Of a stretch of DNA of 64,000 nucleotides, positions 9,791 through 20,655 are shown in pieces. The notes beneath the pieces are model-generated. The model was not told the DNA's origin and searched no databases. It saw only the letters and a program-made list of their open reading frames with translations. How positions within the stretch are numbered: position 1 is the stretch's first letter; each line of letters starts with the position of its first letter. The translations under genes were made by a program, and so were the position numbers. The stretch is from the NCBI GenBank assembly GCA_930367205.1, contig OV884012.1:154209405-154273404 (forward strand), written 5' to 3'. This stretch comes from Acanthosoma haemorrhoidale (Eukaryota; Arthropoda; Insecta; Hemiptera; Acanthosomatidae).

Positions 9791-11440
9791 TATGTAAATG
9801 TCAAACATGCAAGAGAAAAAGAGAAACAGAGCAAGAGAGAGGGTGGCCCTTGATGGACAGGGGTCGAACTCCCCCAGGCAGGTGCACCCCCTATAATCCG
9901 GGGCCCTTTGTGTGACCTCACGCCTCCGGCCCTAATCCTATCCTGCTTGCCCATAAATCTATATTTGAGGAGTGTGAGAACTGTTTACTGGCCCCTATTT
10001 GTCTAGTGCCTCTGTCGTCTTCTTGGCTTGGCCTTCTTTCAATACTATTCGTCTCACCTCCTGGCTATGTCCAGGTCGTTTTCGAATGTCACGCAGGTTC
10101 CCACCAGTAGGTAGAGTATACCTAACCAAATCATCGCCAATAGTCGTGGTAGTGATTTCACGGTACCTTATTCAGGTAATATATACCTGAACGCTCCTTA
10201 AGCAACGCTTAAGACACTGAAAAGAATTTTTTGTTACAGGATCGTCAATTTTTTGAAAGCCATCCAAGATTTAAAATCTGACATTTATAGTTTTATTTGT
10301 AAAAATCACATTGCAAAATATTTTCTTGAAAAAATCCTTCTTGGAATGTATTGAAGGTGCTATTTATATTTTGTTCGCTACCAATAATTTATTTAGAATC
10401 TAAAATTAAAACCTAAACAACTTTTTATAATGTGACATGAGCATTGTAATAACAGAAACATGTTTATAGTAAAAGAAACATGTTCTTAGTAACTGGTTTT
10501 ATTGTATCTAGTACCCAGCCGTACAGTTAAAATAGTTTTCTTTCATCTGAGACAATTAAGAAATTAATTCTGTCTAGAGGGTACAGCCGAAGTAATTTTA
10601 TTTTCCAGGTCCTTTAATTATTATTATAGTATTATATCTGCCGGGGCAATAATAAATAAACTTTCGCAAAAATCCATCTCGAGCTGGCAAAATAAAGTTC
10701 ATATCAATTCCGGGTCTTCGGTTTGACAATATCTGGCATAGATTTCATCCGGAGTGTCACTATTTAAAATAATAATATAATAGGATAACATATCACCACC
10801 AATAATAATTTTAAGGGTCGTTTTTTTTAAAATAAAAACGATAACCTTTAAATTAAAAAAAAAATGCAAAATATGTATTTAAATATGTAATAAAATATTT
10901 ATTACCAAATATCTAATTTAAAAATATAGTAATTATTTATTATGTTAATAATATTTCACAAAACCCGGTTTCTGTAAAAAAAATTAACATTTTTATCAAA
11001 AATACTTTATTTTATTCATTAAGCTTGCTTTGTAACTATAAATTGCCTTTTCAAGAAATAAAATATTGTAAATATGCAAAAAATATATATAATATAAATA
11101 AACATTGGTGCAGGGTTAAGAGTGGGAGTAACATAATTTAGTACTTACATATTTTCAATTTTTTTGTTTTTATTTTTGAAACAGTTAACCCTTAGAATTA
11201 TTATTGGTGGTTACGTCACTTAAAATTTTAATAATTACTAAAGAGAAAAAAAAATAGCGAGAATTTACTGGACTCGAATCGATGAAAAATACTGCTAATT
11301 CCATGACGATTGAGCCATTAATTAATAGTAATTAATCATAAATATTTCGTTATAATATTAAACAGTTTATGAAATTAATGATCTTAGCGTTAGGACTTCA
11401 TTTGAATATGATAACAATAATTAAGTAATATTGTCATTTT
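9791..11440. other. Intergenic sequence, mostly AT-rich
   Basis: About 9,840-9,960 is GC-rich. It includes a minus-strand GAGTTCGACCCC string like a pol III B box, similar in context to one near 5,050. The rest is AT-rich with no convincing frame. A tRNA-like stretch at 11,255-11,318 is listed separately. Confidence 0.4.
11255..11318 (-). pseudogene. Degenerate tRNA-like sequence
   Basis: On the minus strand TGGCTCAATCGTCATGGA resembles an A box and D-arm. GATTCGAGTCC resembles a B box. A run of T follows where a pol III terminator would be. The spacing between the boxes is about six bases shorter than in a normal tRNA, and I cannot pair the acceptor or T stems. It is a decayed tRNA or tRNA-derived SINE relic. 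Confidence 0.4.
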
Positions 11441-11514
11441 CTTACAGTCTGGCAATGCTATAATGATACGTTGTAAACACATACACACAGCTCAGGTGCC
11501 CCCCTGCTATGATG

Positions 11515-11632
11515 AAGGAAGTACGGCTCGGCGAGATCCCCCATGGTACTCCTCATAAATAAATAGGGGCAGTGAAGACTCAAGAAGAGCCGCAGATGCT
11601 CAAGACATGAGCGAAGAAAACTGTCTACTGCC
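11515..11632 (-). repeat. Jockey-like family B-related 3' UTR fragment
   Basis: GAGATCCCCCATGGTACTCC and GCCGCAGATGCTCAAGACAT line up with the family B 3' UTR on the minus strand (compare 16,730-16,850) and with the copy interrupted by a MITE at 15.6 kb. A family A element has inserted directly after it. Confidence 0.5.
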
Positions 11633-11646
11633 AAACCTTCCGGTGG
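11633..11646 (+). repeat. Target-site duplication, left copy
   Basis: AAACCTTCCGGTGG directly precedes the 5'-truncated family A copy and recurs exactly at 12,030-12,043 after its poly(A) tail. Confidence 0.75.
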
Positions 11647-12029
11647 ATGAGTTCATCCAACGTAGACATATCAAATTTTTCGACTCCCTGCAATATTTGA
11701 CAAACCCGGTGTTTAACACGATAACACCCGCTCCGTTCCCCCATCGATGGCAGGACGCTGTCGCGGCTGGAACGCTTTAGTCTTAGGTTCTAGGTTTAGC
11801 TTTTAGTGTTAGTGTTTTCCACGGTCGCAAGCTGAAGGTGAGCCTCATCACCTAGTGAGTGTATGTGTATTGGACTTATTAACAACAATCTGAAAGTATT
11901 ATATTTTATGCACTCCTTAATATGCATCTGCGAATGCAGCACGAGGAGACAACTGTAATTCCAAATTTATTTATTTATTTTTGTCATTGTATATATGTTA
12001 TCAATAAAGAGGTTTTGAAAGAAAAAAAA
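11647..12029 (+). mobile_element. 5'-truncated family A retroelement with tail
   Basis: It encodes the last residues of family A ORF2 (DEFIQRRHIKFFDSLQYLTN, then PVFNTI), followed by a 3' UTR with AATAAAG at about 12,003 and a poly(A) run at 12,022-12,032. Exact 14-bp repeats flank it (11,633-11,646 and 12,030-12,043), although the A residues next to the tail make the edge ambiguous. Related copies suggest the 5' junction formed at a GGTGG microhomology between target and element. This is one of the best-preserved insertion events in the window. Confidence 0.8.
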
Positions 12030-12043
12030 AAACCTTCCGGTGG
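12030..12043 (+). repeat. Target-site duplication, right copy
   Basis: Second copy of AAACCTTCCGGTGG. Its first A residues overlap the poly(A) tail of the inserted element. Confidence 0.75.
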
Positions 12044-12914
12044 CTCAATATTTACAAAAGATCACGAGAGGTATATCTTTTCATTCCCCAATGCTGATTG
12101 TGAGTGATGCTTGAAAGACATCTTGCCAAAGGACTAGGAAGCTCGGATAACTATTAATGGAATTTTAAAAATTTTAAGATACATGATCCTGGATAGTGGG
12201 AATTTTAAGGTCATTGTGGAGGGCTCCATTTGTTGCTTAAAAAGGTGCATTAACTGTAACTAAAGTTCTTACGACTTAAGAAAATTATTATTAAATTTAC
12301 TTTTTGCTGTCCCTAGTATCATAGTAATCCTTAATTTGACTGCTACTAGGAGACTTTAATATGCTAATCCGCTCTTTAGTTGTGTAAGATAAGAAGAAAT
12401 CTCTAAAGTCAAATGCAGTCTTCGTTACACGGAGAAGAGAATATGTGACATACAGACAGAAAAATGTGACCTGTTATTTCCACTTTTGCCTTTTCTGTGA
12501 AGACTTTTAAGTTGTCAATAGCCTCGACGGAGTCCTTACCTGAGCGGTTTACCTGTTGAGTGCAGTCGGACGCATTAAAGACTCCTTAAGCTCCTCTGGC
12601 GGACTTCATTGTGGCCACGAATTAGGAGGAAGATTACCTGCTTAGGTACAATCGTCCGGCCGTGTCTGTCGCCTGAAGAGCACAAAGGAGAACAGCGAAG
12701 GAACCATTGGAGCAGAGATGAGCAAATGGCATTCACGTGGAACGTCACATCCGTGTACGACAGTCTATAACGAGCACTCAGCTCTTCATTTTGTTCTTTT
12801 AAGATTCTAATAAATACAATTTAAACGGCGTTCCTACTAACGTCAGTGGTATCACAACGTCCGAATTAGTCAATCGATGATGCTCTAATATGAAAAATCT
12901 GTAGTCCCACACAA
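12044..12914. other. Intergenic sequence, moderately GC in the middle
   Basis: About 12,480-12,780 has more balanced base composition than its surroundings, ending in an AATAAATAC string and TCAGTGGTATCACAAC. This could be the end of a long terminal repeat with a primer-binding-like site, but I see no second LTR or gag/pol sequence, so I leave it unassigned. Confidence 0.3.
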
Positions 12915-13169
12915 TTTTTATATTCATCAACGACAATGTCTGCCAACAAATCTGTATTTTAAGTGCTCAGAAAAGCCTTGTGGCTTGGCGAGCCTTCCGA
13001 TGCTCGAGGTTCGTACTTGTGGTCGGTCGCATCCCGACCGGGGACCATGCCCGAGGCGCGTGGTTTGGCAAATCTCAAGTGATTCCCTTCTCGTCAATGC
13101 GACATATCCAGATGTCCCTCCTTCAGTTTCATTGTGTTGTTCCAAACGAATGAAGTTTATGAATCGCAA
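12915..13169 (-). pseudogene. Repeat-derived coding-like fragment
   Basis: The minus strand is open for 80 codons and ends KPQGFSEHLKYRFVGRHCR followed by a stop. The 30 bases around that stop (about 12,920-12,950) recur near 22,650-22,680 in a different context, so this is a dispersed repeat. The fragment is much richer in G and C than its surroundings. I do not recognise a domain and cannot say whether the frame was ever translated. Confidence 0.45.
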
Positions 13170-13469
13170 AGTTACGAGTAAGTAACATACTGTTTGAATA
13201 CTAACATGTCATTTTTGTTTCATATCCCCTTGTTATTATAAACTATGGAAATCAGTATACATTCTCCATCAATGAATCTATTTACTTAATATTTCCTGTA
13301 GCTTACATTTTACACAATTTTTAATAATTTTAAATTGCAATTTCTTATTGTTACTAAAGTATAATGTACATTATAGATTGATTGCCTAAACATGGTTTGA
13401 AATGATGGGCCTCCACTTATGAATCATAGACTTGAAATTAACTTACATTCAACAACAAAATCTTAATCT

Positions 13470-13565
13470 AATTTTCCCCGACAGACTGTCACCATCGATG
13501 CGGGAAGGGTGGTGGGGTCATAGTGTTAAACACTGGGTTTGTTAAGTTCATAAAGTTTTTTTGAC
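13470..13565 (-). repeat. Family A2 ORF2 C-terminal scrap
   Basis: On the minus strand it reads AACCCAGTGTTTAACACTAT, then CGCATCGATGG and TGTCGGGGAAAATTAGATT. This matches the end of the ORF in the A2 copies at 26.4, 48.4 and 56.8 kb. Confidence 0.7.
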
Positions 13566-15069
13566 TCGTACTCATTTTGAATATTTATTGATTGGATTAG
13601 GATCATTAATAGCGAGATCTGATACGAATATATTGAGAAAGTAATCCCATTTAAAAATAGAAGCTGTTATGGCAGTTTAACCTCAAGTTATTATTAAGTT
13701 CTCAAAGCAAACCATAGTCAGATGGATCGATGGATTTTCTTCTTACAATCTCACGGTATTCTTTATTAACCCCCCCCCCCAACAATAATAATTCAATAGA
13801 TATATATATATTTTTTTTTGTGAATGAGCGAAGTAATTAACACAATTATTTTATGTGTTTTAACGCAAGTGTTAGATTTTATGTGAGAGTTTGTATTTTT
13901 TTTTTTTTTTGTGCTCACGAAAATAATATCCATTTTTTTATTTTAGCATGTCTTTATTAAATAAAGATAAAAGGTAATATAATAACGTACTGTAATATAA
14001 TGATATAAACAATATAATTCTCTTCTAATGTATTCATTACGTACTCTTTCCAAAGTCTTTCGAAATTTGGAACGGGAGGTGACTGAGCTCAATATTTTAC
14101 TCCTTTCCAAATTTTCCCTCCCCATTGCACCCTACAATTAATATTTATTCAATGGAACAGGCAGGAAATATTGGATATTAATATCGCAGTTAGCAGACGA
14201 CCACATTTTTAGTTAATGGATATTCGCTATTGTTAGGGTAGTTTCCATAATCTATTGCCCGTCGGATAATCGAGTTCCCCCTGTTTGTACAGCAGTGTTA
14301 TATCGTGGCGGCTGGAGGCGGTCCATCTCTCGGGCATAGACCTCACTCACCATTGGCGGCCGATATTAAGTGTTGTGTTTGCCTGATCAGAGACACTATA
14401 CGCAGACAGACTGACATAACGGCGGAGAGTCGAACTCAGTTTACAGCGGCTGGGCGATAAAACCGAACCGCCCCCAACCCCCCAACATTAAGGGTCCACC
14501 ACCAGCCCCCCTTGTTTACTGGTCTAGCCAAGGGTGGCTTTAGGGGGGCTGTATAACCCCGCGGTGTCACTAACCTCGGGCAACCCCCCGGTTCTTAGTC
14601 TAGCCTGCCCCTGTCTTAAGTGCCGGCGGGTCTTTATGAGTCTCTGTGGTTCAACAACAACATCATCCAAATGTCATCACACAACTAGATCCAAGGATTT
14701 CTGAGTAGTCTTTGACTTTTTTTAAAATTTAAATCAACGATTGGGACATTTGGCTCAACCTGAACTGAAATGCCAATTTTGAGGAGTTATTACTTTTACA
14801 ATCATAGAAGCATCGAAATAAATCTTGGATGGGGAACACTGTAAGGGCAGTTCTCTTTCTGTTCTACAAAAGTAGCAAACAAAAAAAATTAAAGATTATT
14901 AATCACCATTTTGAGAACAATGATTAGGCACTTTTGATGTTAAATGAACCAGTAGCGTTTTATTTGTTGGGGGGGGGGTAAATTTACCATACTAGTACGA
15001 GAAAGATCAAGAGGATTATTATTACTCCTAAAAAAATGTTTTTTTCAATAATAAATCTTTAATTCGAAT
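13566..15069. other. Intergenic sequence with a GC-rich block
   Basis: AT-rich with a C run near 13,770-13,780 and a G run near 14,970-14,980. About 14,430-14,650 is GC-rich and contains CTGTGGTTCAACAACAACAT. It looks foreign to the AT-rich background, but I cannot assign it to a family or find a frame. Confidence 0.4.
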
Positions 15070-15740
15070 ATTACAATCTAGTACTAAAAGGGCGGTAGAT
15101 AATTGTGATAAAATATCGCAATCCAAACCATTTCGATAATTTTTACATTTTTTATTTCATTCATCCCGTATTTACAATTACGGGATATGTATATGTACAA
15201 TGGAGAAGGAGGATTTATGGCAGTGGTGGCCAACCCACGAGATTCATGACAATTTTACAAAATTTATTTTATAATGGCCAAAGTAGTGAAAACCAATGTA
15301 CTAAAAAAAATACATTATTAGTGTATCCAAATATTCAAAAATTAACTGTGGAAACTATGAGAAAAAATTAGCTTTGATTTTAAAATAATATTGTTGGGAA
15401 TATATGACAGATATTGCCTGTTTTATTAATTTATTATAATAGTAAACACAATAATAATAAATCATTATGTTTCAATTTATCGCTCCAAAAAAATGTCTAT
15501 AGTGGGTTTAAATTTAACATGGAGATATATAATTTTATATGTGTGTGAGTTATGATGCATTTCCAAAGTGGCCCGCAAGAGCATTTGGGGTTGGCCACAC
15601 CTGATTTAGGAGATCCCGCCAGGCTACTCTTACCTTCTGATAGAGCGCAAGAGCCGCTCAGGGCGTGAGAGAAGAAAACTGACAACAGACAGTTGAACTC
15701 AACAGAAATCCTACAAACTTTGCTCATCGAACTCTAAGGG
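15070..15740 (-). repeat. Jockey-like family B 3' UTR interrupted by a hAT MITE
   Basis: The left part (15,070-15,220) matches the family B 3' terminus: AATTGTGATAAAA, then TTTCATTCATCCCGTATTTA. The right part (15,604-15,740) matches its UTR further in (GAGATCCC, GCTACTC). A 383-bp MITE splits the two, so the MITE is younger than the B insertion. Confidence 0.55.
15221..15603. mobile_element. hAT-type MITE, complete
   Basis: It begins CAGTGGTGGCCAACCC and ends with the reverse complement of CAGGTGTGGCCAACCCC, so the terminal inverted repeats are about 17 bp. The flanking 8-mers ATTTATGG and ATTTAGGA agree at six of eight positions, as expected for an 8-bp hAT target duplication that has drifted. 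The interior has no transposase. A second copy lies at 44,433-44,820 in the opposite orientation. The hAT assignment rests on the CAG-GGTGGCCAA type ends and the duplication length. Confidence 0.8.
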
Positions 15741-16258
15741 CCGAATACAGGTCATGTTAGTATTTCGTCCAGACCAGGGTGTCCTAAATAAACTCATTTT
15801 TCGTCACTCCGGGCAATGTATTTTTGGTTTAATTGAATTTTGGTAGAGGTCCTGTCTGTCCTGCCCGCACTTTACCATTATGTTAATTTTTACAAAACAA
15901 AATAATGCCATCTATTTGATCCATTAGCCTCGTGCCAATACTCGAAATACATGATTTTATCTTTTCTGTAATAAAATAATTTTCAGCATCGGGTCATGCA
16001 AGATTGTAATTCTCATTAGTTCTCGTGTTTTATTTATTTGAAAGTTTATTTTTAATATTTATTGTTCGTCTATCGCTTTTAGTGGTAGACTCTCACTACC
16101 TTCCTGACTCCATCCGCCTTTCTAGGCATTCCACACCCCATATCCTTCTCATACATCCTTCAAATAGGGGTCTCCCCTTAGTGAAAGGCACTTTCCAGCC
16201 AAAAATAATTTTCCTTATTTCTCCCACATTCCTATTTTTTATAAGTTTGAGAGCTTAG

Positions 16259-16290
<32 letters not shown>

Positions 16291-16559
16291 CGCTTTTAAT
16301 TGCCGGGCTTACTACATTTCGTACTCGTGTTAACATTACTGCTGTGCCTTCGGGATAGTTCATCAAACACTTGTCAAACAATATCAAACGCCGATTAAGT
16401 TCACAGAGATCTTGTTTGTCCATTTCTTTGTACGATATTACCGCTCTCCATTTCGAGAGGGGTATCCCTAAGATAGTTTTTAGACATTTTTACATTAGAT
16501 TTTATTTCAATTATTACAATCAATCAATTTACAGTTATATAATTTTAATTATACTGAAT
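15741..16559. other. Intergenic sequence with an A29 run
   Basis: A run of about 29 A lies at 16,259-16,287. No AATAAA signal or element body could be tied to it. No supported gene. Confidence 0.45.
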
Positions 16560-17290
16560 ATTTCATATATAAAAACAACTTTATAATGATAAAATTACAA
16601 TCTGCCTCATTGGGCAATAAGTAATTGTGATAAATGTTTTCATTCATCCAGTATTTACAAAAAGCCCAGAGACCTCCAAAAATCCACATGGTTGTCACCT
16701 CCCTCGCAAGCGAAGGAGGAATCAGAGTCTTGGGAAGTCCCCCATGCTCCTCCGTCAGCCAAGTCACCGGATACTAGCCAGGAGAAGCTGACCAAGGGCC
16801 CGAGAGCCATAGACGCTCAGGACATCATTGGAGAAGCTGGGCATAGCCAGGACTCCCACTGTTAAGCATTTATAGCAGGTCACGAGGGCACCGTCGTTTC
16901 AGTCTCCAAGGAGGATTATAGGGATGAGTGGCGCAGTGCAATGACTGTGCTAGGGAATTAGGGTGGTTGGATAGGTTACTATGGAATTTCATGAACTTGG
17001 AAGGAATGAGTTCAAGAATGTAAGGTATATTAAGATCGTTATATAGGGTTTTGTTGCTGACGTAATAAAGGGCATTTACTATTGTTCTCAGGACTTTTGT
17101 TGGAAAGGATTGGATGTTCGACTTTTTTTATGTCCCCCATAGCTCGTATGTCCAGATGGGATATCCTTTGAAATAGTCTGTACAGTTGTCCAAAGCGTCC
17201 GTTTAGTTCTTGTGTTTTTAGCATCGTATGTGGGTTCCAGTCAATCGTTTGTCAAGATGGAAGCCTAAGTATCCTACTGTCATAGATACA
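16560..17290 (-). pseudogene. Jockey-like family B: ORF2 C-terminus and full 3' UTR
   Basis: The longest family B copy. On the minus strand it starts with VGYLGFHLDKRLT near 17,285. It continues through KTQELNGRFGQLYRLFQRIS to the region matching IQSFQSKV and IVNAPYYVSN in sister copies, then runs through the whole 3' UTR to the conserved end near 16,575-16,590. Several frameshifts and in-frame stops break the protein, so it is inactive. The 3' end carries no poly(A); other copies suggest a TCA/ATC-type tail. The UTR matches at 23.7, 53.3, 58.1, 62.1 and 62.6 kb make this the most abundant family in the window. Confidence 0.8.
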
Positions 17291-17416
17291 GGGAGAGGAA
17301 AGGAATTAAAAGAAACTAATCGAATATTTTTTAATGAAGTAATTATATTTAGTACTATGTTACAATAAACTCCACCGATTATGTTAAATTATGTAAATTG
17401 ACAATTAGCTCATCAT

Positions 17417-17556
17417 AATTACCTAAAATATGATGAATTACAATATGAATGACCTAAAGGCAGAGTATGGCATTATGTAAATCTGAGTTATTAAGGAATG
17501 ATTTGAAAAACTTTGTATCCTTAAACGTGTCTTTAAAATTCTCAAGTTTTGAGATC
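17417..17556 (+). repeat. Foldback hairpin, left arm
   Basis: Inverted repeat of 17,897-18,042, about 90% identical by eye. Shared strings include ATATGAATGACCTAAA, GGCATTATGTAAATCTG, AATGATTTGAAAAAC and TCTTTAAAATTCTCAAGTTT. The arms are about 140 bp, separated by about 340 bp. Confidence 0.85.
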
Positions 17557-17896
17557 TTAATGAACGTTTTATTTCTTCAACATTCTATCTTTCATGGATT
17601 ATTTTGATTTTATACGCACAATAAAATATCACTGACCCATAAACATCAAAATTAAATAATAGCATTGTGTGACAGTGAGTTTTTTTGTTTTTTTTAAAGT
17701 CTCTGACGAAAACATCTTTTATTATTGATATTGCATCTATATGTTTTCAATAATATAGCATTTTAATAAGTTTTTCATATATCTTAAGTTTGTAAAGGGG
17801 TTTTTGTATTGTCAATGTAACATTGATTTACCATTTTAAAATAGTTTGAAAATTTTAGCAATGAATTAATATGAATATATGTTTTTAAGTTAAATT
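17557..17896. other. Hairpin loop sequence
   Basis: AT-rich spacer between the two arms. No frame or known motif is visible, so the structure is a foldback element or a long-hairpin locus, not an autonomous transposon. Confidence 0.5.
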
Positions 17897-18042
17897 GATC
17901 TTAAAACTTGAGAATTTTAAAGACACCTTTAAGGATAAAATGTTTTTCAAATCATTCTTTAATAATACAGATTTACATAATGCCACACTCGGCATTTAGG
18001 TCATTCATATTATAATTCTTCATATTGTAGGTTTAAGTAATT
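17897..18042 (-). repeat. Foldback hairpin, right arm
   Basis: Reverse complement of the left arm with small substitutions. A transcript through both arms would fold into a long double-stranded stem. Confidence 0.85.
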
Positions 18043-18131
18043 TAAGATATGTTTTTTGTCTAAATTATTATTCCTCTCGATGCTTGGATAGTTGAAACAT
18101 CGACTGTTACTGTAATATCAATAATAAACTA

Positions 18132-18739
18132 TCAGGTCGAGTCATAAGTAACTTCCGATGCAGCTAATTAGAATCTATTGTTCGTATCTGCCCGCTATGA
18201 GTTACCATGACAAGTTTTTGTTTTCACTATATAGACGAGGCTTCAGTTAGTCTTATGTCAACTGTTTTGTGTGATACACGTTACGTTAAACTGTTTTTTT
18301 TAACCTCTGAAATGGAGAGTCAAAAAGTACATATTCGTCATGTAATGCTTTGGGAATTTAAACAAGGCAATAGTGTTAGGGCGACAGCTGAAACAATATG
18401 CAATGTATATGGCGAAGGACTAATAACTGATCGGGGAGTTAGGAATTGGTTTATAAAATTCCGTTCTGGAGATACGACCTTAAAAGACGAACCGAGGGCG
18501 GGACGTCCTTCCGAATTTGATGGCTACCTTTTAAAGGCAATATTGGAGCAAAATCCACGTCAATTAACAAGAGGTATACCACGTTTCACAAGGAAGGAAT
18601 TGATAAACTGCCAGGAAGATGGGAGAAGGTTACAGATAATAGTGGTGAATACATAATAAATTAATATAATTTTGTTATTTAATGAGAGCAAAATAAATGT
18701 CTGATAAAAAAACGGAAGTTTCTTATGATTCGACCTAAA
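18132..18739 (+). mobile_element. Internally deleted mariner element
   Basis: The ends form terminal inverted repeats of about 27 bp: TCAGGTCGAGTCATAAGTAA on the left, and TTAGGTCGAATCATAAGAAA on the reverse strand at the right, continuing ACTTCCG in both. TA bases flank both sides, allowing one base of drift, as expected for Tc1/mariner insertion. The element is only about 0.6 kb against the usual 1.3 kb, and its ORF keeps only its two ends. It cannot encode transposase but retains the sequences a related transposase would bind. Confidence 0.88.
18312..18664 (+). pseudogene. Mariner transposase, DDE domain deleted
   Basis: From the ATG at 18,312 the frame encodes an HTH_48-type DNA-binding region: HIRHVMLWEFKQGNSVRATA, then GVRNWFIKFRSGDTTLKDEP, RAGRPSEFD and LLKAILEQNPRQLTR. 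This is the usual order at the start of mariner transposases. Soon after residue 90 it jumps to the extreme C-terminus. Read one frame over, this is KLPGRWEKVTDNSGEYI followed by a stop at 18,662-18,664. The whole catalytic domain, including every DDD residue, is missing. I would start at 18,312 rather than at an upstream in-frame ATG, because homology begins there. A short protein containing only the DNA-binding region could act as a binding competitor; that is speculation. Confidence 0.85.
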
Positions 18740-19689
18740 TATATCTAACTTTATTTGAAAAAAAAACTAGTTGTCATGCAATATAGATGTACTGGTGTCT
18801 CTGTATATTATTCTAAAGGACAATAAGAAATATTTTTATTAACAGCCGTCTTAGGGCCTGGTACTTAAGCGACATAAAGGTCTTATTGCAAAAAATGTTT
18901 GGATTGTGAACGGGCAGAGTCAGCGAAGGATAAAAAAATCTAAATAAAAAAAAAGATGCGCAGGAAGAGACAGGATTGCATAGGAGGTGGCGCAGGGAGC
19001 AATGGCGCTGCGGTAGGTGCCAGCAGAAAGGGCCATTCTTCCCTTCATAATTTACCCGGAGTCACGCCTTACTTGGGCACATATCCCTAGGAAAAAAGGG
19101 GATACCTGCCCCCCAACAGGAAAACCGCATTCCCCTCCGTCGTTTTTCCATTATATATTTATATATCGTCGGCACTCACCAAAAAACAACTCTGCTGAAA
19201 TGTCAATGGCTCAGATATTTCTTCTTAAATCGATCCTACAAAGTTACATTTGGAAAGAAAGTGCTGCCCCCCCCCCCTGACCGCCTGTCTGTCACATTGT
19301 CGGTATTTTATTTAACTTCTTCTTAAACGATTATATATTTTGTTGTTTTCTTCTGATTAAAGGCTGAGATTGTTATCTAAGAACTACCATCACTGATGAC
19401 ACTTCTAAAAATAGCAATAACTATTTAGGAGTCTCTTTTATGTTGCAAATGAGTCCTTTGTGCTGTACAGGGTCTAAACTATTTTGTAAGTACTGAATCG
19501 CATTTACTTGAAACATGGTAGCAACTTGTTGAATGCAAATAAGACGTGATGCCCAATGATATATTTCTATTCAGAAATACTTTTTAAAATGTTATTTACA
19601 ATCGTGAAATGCCTACATCCAACATATACGCTTCTGCAGACGAAACAGTGCTACTTTCGGCGAACTGTGGATTTACATATATATATATA
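18740..19689. other. Intergenic sequence
   Basis: No convincing gene. A frame at 19,017-19,280 lacks recognisable features. A C run lies near 19,267-19,277 and an AT dinucleotide run at about 19,675-19,693. Confidence 0.4.
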
Positions 19690-19925
19690 TATAACTTCTA
19701 TATTGTGCTAAAATTACAATCTGCCTTATTAGGCAATAAGTAATTGTGATAAATGTTCTCATTCATACCATATTTACAAGCAGCCAGAGACCTCCCAAAA
19801 TCCACATGGTTGCTCCCGTTTAGTTGGCGTTTTAGTCTCCGAAGAGGATTATAGGGATGCGTGGTGCAGTGCAATGGCTGTGCTAGGGGATTGCTGGATA
19901 GGTTACTGTGGATTTCTAATTTTGA
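19690..19925 (-). repeat. Jockey-like family B 3' end with internal deletion
   Basis: Starts with the conserved 3' terminus (AAAATTACAATCTGCCTTAT) next to an AT microsatellite. It skips the central UTR and resumes at AGTCTCCGAAGAGGATTATA, GGGATGCGTGGTGCAGTGCA. Minus orientation. Confidence 0.75.
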
Positions 19926-20084
19926 AGTAGTGGATAATTACTTTCATGCCAAAAACTAATATATCTGATATACAACTTTATCCGGATACATAAAACTGTA
20001 AGGCAATAAATAAAGGATGTATTTGCTTTAAGGAAAAATATATCCTTTTATATATTTACCTGATTTACACGTAAACGCCACGCT

Positions 20085-20655
20085 CTTACTAGTGGTTTCT
20101 AGTTGAATAATTAAAATATTTAGTTAAAAAAGGATGCCATTTAACTATTTAACTGCTAATAGATTTGATTCCTCAATCAAATCCTGAGCATACCCCCCAA
20201 AAACCTGAGCGTAAACCCCAAAGTATCCCAAATAAAGTAACCCAAAATAATTTACTTTAATAAATTAACGTGGTGATCAAATGGAAAGGAAATATAAATA
20301 TAATTATTACAAATGATTGAAAATACTTTAATGAAAAATGATTTAATTATATACGAATATGAATGTTTTATGAAAATTTTATATCCCGTCCTCTTGAACC
20401 GAGTCTCTATCCCTTAAGAAAAAAGTATTTTTCTCTATATGATCCTTTCTGTCAGTGGACCCTTTCTGTTTCAAGCTAGGTTGCGGCTAAGTTAGTACGT
20501 GTCTCAAAACGCTGTCTAACGTGACAGTCCGTAGTGGGTGTTACCCCGAAATCTGCCTAAACCCAAAAGGGTTTATTGCATGCTGACCATCTTTATATGT
20601 TAGCCTATTCTTATTTCTTAATTTTACCTTACATTCACATGACAGGGGTCGAAGA
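20085..20655 (+). repeat. Dispersed repeat family C, copy 2
   Basis: Plus-strand partner of 5,045-5,720, sharing its order of landmarks from TCTAGTTGAATAATTA through TTAACGTGGTGATC to TATCCCGTCCTCTTGAACCG. Noncoding. Confidence 0.7.

Noticed and set aside
12760..12860. LTR end with tRNA primer-binding site
   Set aside because: TGGTATCACAAC partly resembles a primer-binding site, but no paired LTR, gag or pol sequence was found.
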